DNA from: Microbacterium sp. LWS13-1.2
GTDB lineage: Bacteria; Actinomycetota; Actinomycetes; Actinomycetales; Microbacteriaceae
DNA length: 64,000 nucleotides
Assembly (NCBI RefSeq): GCF_040144835.1
Contig: NZ_CP151632.1
Coordinates: 1,364,001 to 1,428,000, forward strand
Direction: 5' to 3'
Both the position numbers and the translations under genes were made by a program. Below the pieces are notes generated by a model. The model was not told the origin of the DNA, did no database searches, and worked only from the letters and a program-made list of their open reading frames with translations. How positions within the stretch are numbered: the first letter of the stretch is position 1; every line of letters begins with the position of its first letter. Of this stretch, positions 61,669 through 64,000 are shown piece after piece.

Positions 61669-62216
61669 GGCGCACCCCCTTTGCCGATCCGGACCATCAT
61701 GTCGCACAGCGCACGGTCATCGAAGCGTTGCGTGAAAGGTGCCGTGACCGTCGGCTCCGCGGCGGCACTCGACGGCATCCCCTCGAGGTTGACCCAGTAC
61801 GCCGCATTGTGGACCCGCGCACGCTTGTCGGTCGCGTGTATCCAGTCATCTTGGCTGGGGGGTACCGACATTACGATCAGGATCTTCGCGATCGATGGGT
61901 TCGGGGTGCGCAAGTAGTCGTATCGGTCGCGGCTGATCTGGACGCTGAACCCGGTCGTCGTCGACGCGGTGTACGTCGACTTGAGCTGCACTTCCAACCG
62001 CGCGGACTCGACGTGGGTGTGGACGTCACTACGGTGGGTGAGCGTGAGGTCAATGCCCTCGTCGATCTCCGGTCTAGACACCACCACTCCGCTCGCGGCA
62101 GCGATGGCGCGGACCAGTCCCTCCTGATAGGCCTCCATCAGATCGGTGAATCGCTTGGGCGAGCCACGCACGATCGGCGGCAGGGGCAACGGGGCCGGCG
62201 TCCCCACAGTCGACAT
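61665..62216 (-). CDS. DUF4365 protein, PD-(D/E)xK nuclease-like
   Basis: 183 residues. After a Pro-rich start come Glu29, GID (Asp56) and the strand motif LEVQLKST with Glu75, Gln77 and Lys79, the spacing expected for a PD-(D/E)xK-type core; the later AAYWVNLEG also fits DUF4365. Such proteins are suspected nucleases or DNA-binding proteins. I chose the ATG at 62216, 6 nt after a TANNNT box, over the GTG at 62222. First gene of the two-gene cargo unit in the tRNA-Ser element. Confidence 0.75.
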   Translation of the reverse strand: MSTVGTPAPLPLPPIVRGSPKRFTDLMEAYQEGLVRAIAAASGVVVSRPEIDEGIDLTLTHRSDVHTHVESARLEVQLKSTYTASTTTGFSVQISRDRYDYLRTPNPSIAKILIVMSVPPSQDDWIHATDKRARVHNAAYWVNLEGMPSSAAAEPTVTAPFTQRFDDRALCDMMVRIGKGGAP

Positions 62217-62222
62217 GTCCAC

Positions 62223-62228
62223 ATGCTA
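62223..62228 (-). promoter_or_regulatory. -10 element for leaderless DUF4365 gene
   Basis: TAGCAT on the minus strand, 6-nt spacer to the ATG at 62216. It gives the cargo pair its own promoter, separate from the integrase. Confidence 0.5.
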
Positions 62229-62344
62229 GTGGGATGCGCACAGCGCCCCGCGTTGATGTTGCGTCGGGCCGTGCCTACCACGATCGCATCCTTCTGCTCA
62301 GACGCCTGGCATCTCGCGATCTGGCGAGACGGCGGCCAGGTGAT

Positions 62345-63571
62345 TCAGTCCAATGCGACACGCGACGAGTCCCGCGACAGTAGCTCACCCACGAGATCGG
62401 CAGCACCCCGCTGAAGAGTGCGCACGGCGTGCGAGTAGGTGTTCAGGGTGGTCTGGATGTCAGCGTGTCCGAGGCGCTCGGAAACAATCTTCGGGTGAAC
62501 GCCGGCGCGTAGTAGGAGCGTCGCGTGGGTGTGCCGCAGCTCGTGCAGATGCAGAGCGTCGAGATCCGGGTGGGCCTCCCCGGCCTTGGCCATACGCTCG
62601 CGCCACTGACGGGAGAACTGCGTCGGGTTGTGTGGCCGGCCGAACCGGTTACAAAAGATCAGTTGCTCGCCCCGCGCCAGTTCTGGCGCCACTGCTCGGA
62701 GCATATCCCGCTTTGTACGCAGCGTCGACGCAAGCCGCGCGTCGATATCAACGTTTCGCACGCGGCCGCTCTTGGTCGCGTGAAAGTCGATGACCGGCTT
62801 CTTGCCGGATTCCTTCACGTACGACATAGCGCGGGCGATCGTGATGACGTTGTTCTCGAGGTCAACGTCCTTCCACCTCAGCCCGAGCAGTTCGCCACGC
62901 CGCATACCGGTGCCCAGCAGGGTGAGCCATGCGAGCCAGAGGTAGTCGCCGCTCGACTCCGACCAATCGAGGAACAGTCGGGCGTCCTCCGCCGACCAGG
63001 TCATCATCTCGGGTGGCGCGGCCTCCAGCTTGGTCGGCGGCGAGGCCCGCTTGGCGGCGTTGACCCGCACCAGCCCGTCTTCCAGCGCGTGCTGCAGGAT
63101 CTGTGACACCAACACGTGGATGTGCCGGATAGTCGCCGCACCGAGGGGCTCGCCAACGTGTCCCCGGTCTCTCCTGCCGTCGCGCTCCAACTGGCGGTAG
63201 TACCGGTTCAGCTGGTCCTTCGTGATCTCGCTCAGCGGTGTGCGTCCGAGCGAGGCGGGCTCGACATGCACACGGTAGTGCTTCCGGTAGCCGGCGAGGG
63301 TGGTTGGTCGCACCCGTAGGCCGTCGAAGTACTTCGTTGAGTAGGAGTTGAGCGTCTCGCGTGTCTCCTCGACATGGACTCCCCGCCGGATATCGACCTG
63401 CAGCGCCGTCACTTCCTCACGTGCGGCGCGTTCCGTTTCGAAGCCACGGCGGAATCGGCGCACCAACTCGCCATCGGGACGGGCCACCCAGTACGCGATT
63501 CGGTAGCGCGTTTCGCCTAACGGCGTCGTGTAAGGCGAGATGGTGCCTTCGTGGTTCACGCGCCGCGCCAT
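62345..63571 (-). CDS. Tyrosine recombinase (site-specific integrase)
   Basis: 408 residues. N-terminal arm-binding region, core-binding SAM-like domain (about 75-170), catalytic domain with Arg224 in GTGMRRGELLGLRW, Lys267 in HATKSGR, His343 and Arg346 in HLHELRHTHATLLL, His369 in RLGHA and the nucleophile Tyr379 in LNTYSH. All catalytic residues are present, so it should be active. GAGGAGAGG precedes the ATG. It lies next to an HTH gene with an 11-base gap. It most likely drives insertion at the tRNA-Ser gene. Confidence 0.94.
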   Translation of the reverse strand: MARRVNHEGTISPYTTPLGETRYRIAYWVARPDGELVRRFRRGFETERAAREEVTALQVDIRRGVHVEETRETLNSYSTKYFDGLRVRPTTLAGYRKHYRVHVEPASLGRTPLSEITKDQLNRYYRQLERDGRRDRGHVGEPLGAATIRHIHVLVSQILQHALEDGLVRVNAAKRASPPTKLEAAPPEMMTWSAEDARLFLDWSESSGDYLWLAWLTLLGTGMRRGELLGLRWKDVDLENNVITIARAMSYVKESGKKPVIDFHATKSGRVRNVDIDARLASTLRTKRDMLRAVAPELARGEQLIFCNRFGRPHNPTQFSRQWRERMAKAGEAHPDLDALHLHELRHTHATLLLRAGVHPKIVSERLGHADIQTTLNTYSHAVRTLQRGAADLVGELLSRDSSRVALD

Positions 63572-63582
63572 GCTCCCTCTCC

Positions 63583-63999
63583 TCAGTTGATCGATGGCCC
63601 GCTGGTCCGAGACGGGCCGACAACCGGGCCGGTTGCGTCCGCATCCGGGAGACGAATGCCAGCAGCCAAGCCGTCGATGCGGGCACGGTTCATCAATCGC
63701 GTCGCAGTACTCTGACTCACGCCGAGGCAGTCCGACACGGTCTTCAGCGGCGGCAGGTTGACTGCGACCGCAAGCCGATACGTCGCTGCCGCGTCGACCA
63801 CATTCTCGGCAGCTGATCTATCCGTCCGCTCCCGCATGCGCCTAACGTACGCCGCGCCAGTCACGGGCGCCTTGGAACCGTCGGCAACTGTGGAAACTAG
63901 GAGGCCCGTCGCCTGCAGTGCGGCCTGCACGCGCACCTCTCGCAGGGTGAGGCTGGTGACTTCGTCGCCCTCTCCCGCACGTTCGACCGTCACCGACAC
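63583..63999 (-). CDS. Helix-turn-helix protein upstream of integrase (possibly partial)
   Basis: At least 138 residues; the frame is open to the right edge, so the GTG at 63999 may be internal. The C-terminal part has VNLPPLKTVSDCLGVSQSTATRLMNRARIDGL, an HTH of the type seen in actinobacterial integrative elements. Possibly an excisionase-like or replication/regulatory partner of the integrase, cotranscribed with it. Function not established. Confidence 0.65.
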   Translation of the reverse strand: MSVTVERAGEGDEVTSLTLREVRVQAALQATGLLVSTVADGSKAPVTGAAYVRRMRERTDRSAAENVVDAAATYRLAVAVNLPPLKTVSDCLGVSQSTATRLMNRARIDGLAAGIRLPDADATGPVVGPSRTSGPSIN

Positions 64000-64000
64000 C

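Larger units (their letters stand above)
60195..64000. mobile_element. Left part of an integrative element at tRNA-Ser
   Basis: Begins at the tRNA 3' end and continues past the window. It carries a tyrosine integrase, an HTH protein and a two-gene cargo unit, all on the minus strand. The DNA is less GC-extreme with more mixed codon use than the core region, and the genome-frequent word GGATGCCG is nearly absent (one match, near 61779). The first 289 bases hold no gene. Confidence 0.8.

Overview
The window is high-GC DNA (about 70% by eye) from an actinobacterium, most likely a Microbacterium-type member of the Microbacteriaceae. Signs are the strong GAC/GCC codon bias, GTG starts and ATGA/GTGA gene overlaps, an actinobacterial Tad pilus cluster, a PASTA-domain PonA2-type penicillin-binding protein, and a gene order that tracks the Mycobacterium tuberculosis stretch from Rv3644c (delta prime) to Rv3721c (dnaX): holB, topA, tad genes, acs, ridA, DUF4177, ponA2, phosphoesterase, asd/lysC, recR, dnaX. 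That comparison is from memory, not from a search.

Layout. 1-2.2 kb: methionine ABC importer (metQ partial, metN, metI). 2.3-9.0 kb, minus strand: lipoprotein peptidase, DNA polymerase III delta prime, a 0.5-kb composite repeat region, thymidylate kinase and topoisomerase I. 9.1-12.6 kb: Tad pilus genes. 13-15 kb: acetyl-CoA synthetase. 15.2-21.4 kb: RidA, DUF4177, PonA2, a phosphoesterase and a probable sortase-anchored surface protein. 21.5 kb: tRNA-Pro. 22.4-22.9 kb: tandem palindromic repeats. 22.9-25.2 kb: lactate dehydrogenase with its FadR-type regulator and two matching operators. 25.2-30.4 kb: DUF1295 protein, thymidine kinase, DUF2207 protein, malate:quinone oxidoreductase. 30.5-33.2 kb: asd and lysC. 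33.3-37.8 kb: membrane protein, EamA transporter, recR, dnaX. 37.9-41 kb: TPP riboswitch, thiM, thiE and a thiD-tenA fusion. 41-47.9 kb: GH65 phosphorylase with a sugar phosphomutase, then ackA and pta. 48-48.8 kb: nudK and the 4.5S SRP RNA. 48.8-55.4 kb: amine utilisation locus (IclR regulator, two APC permeases, copper amine oxidase, His-rich membrane protein). 55.5-60.1 kb: MoxR, DUF58 and transglutaminase operon. 60.1 kb: tRNA-Ser(GGA).

From the 3' end of tRNA-Ser to the right edge lies the left part of an integrated element: tyrosine integrase, a helix-turn-helix protein, and a two-gene unit made of a DUF4365 nuclease-like protein and an unrecognised 394-residue protein whose start overlaps it. 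This pair is the best candidate for an undescribed system, possibly anti-phage defence, but that role is inference from context only.

Three signals cut across the genes. First, twelve genes start 6-7 nt after a TANNNT -10 element with no usable ribosome binding site, so they are probably read from leaderless mRNAs. Second, the octamer GGATGCCG/CGGCATCC occurs about fifty times (by eye) and forms the core of several terminator stems. Third, several families of palindromic repeats fill the intergenic regions, and at least one copy sits in frame inside dnaX.
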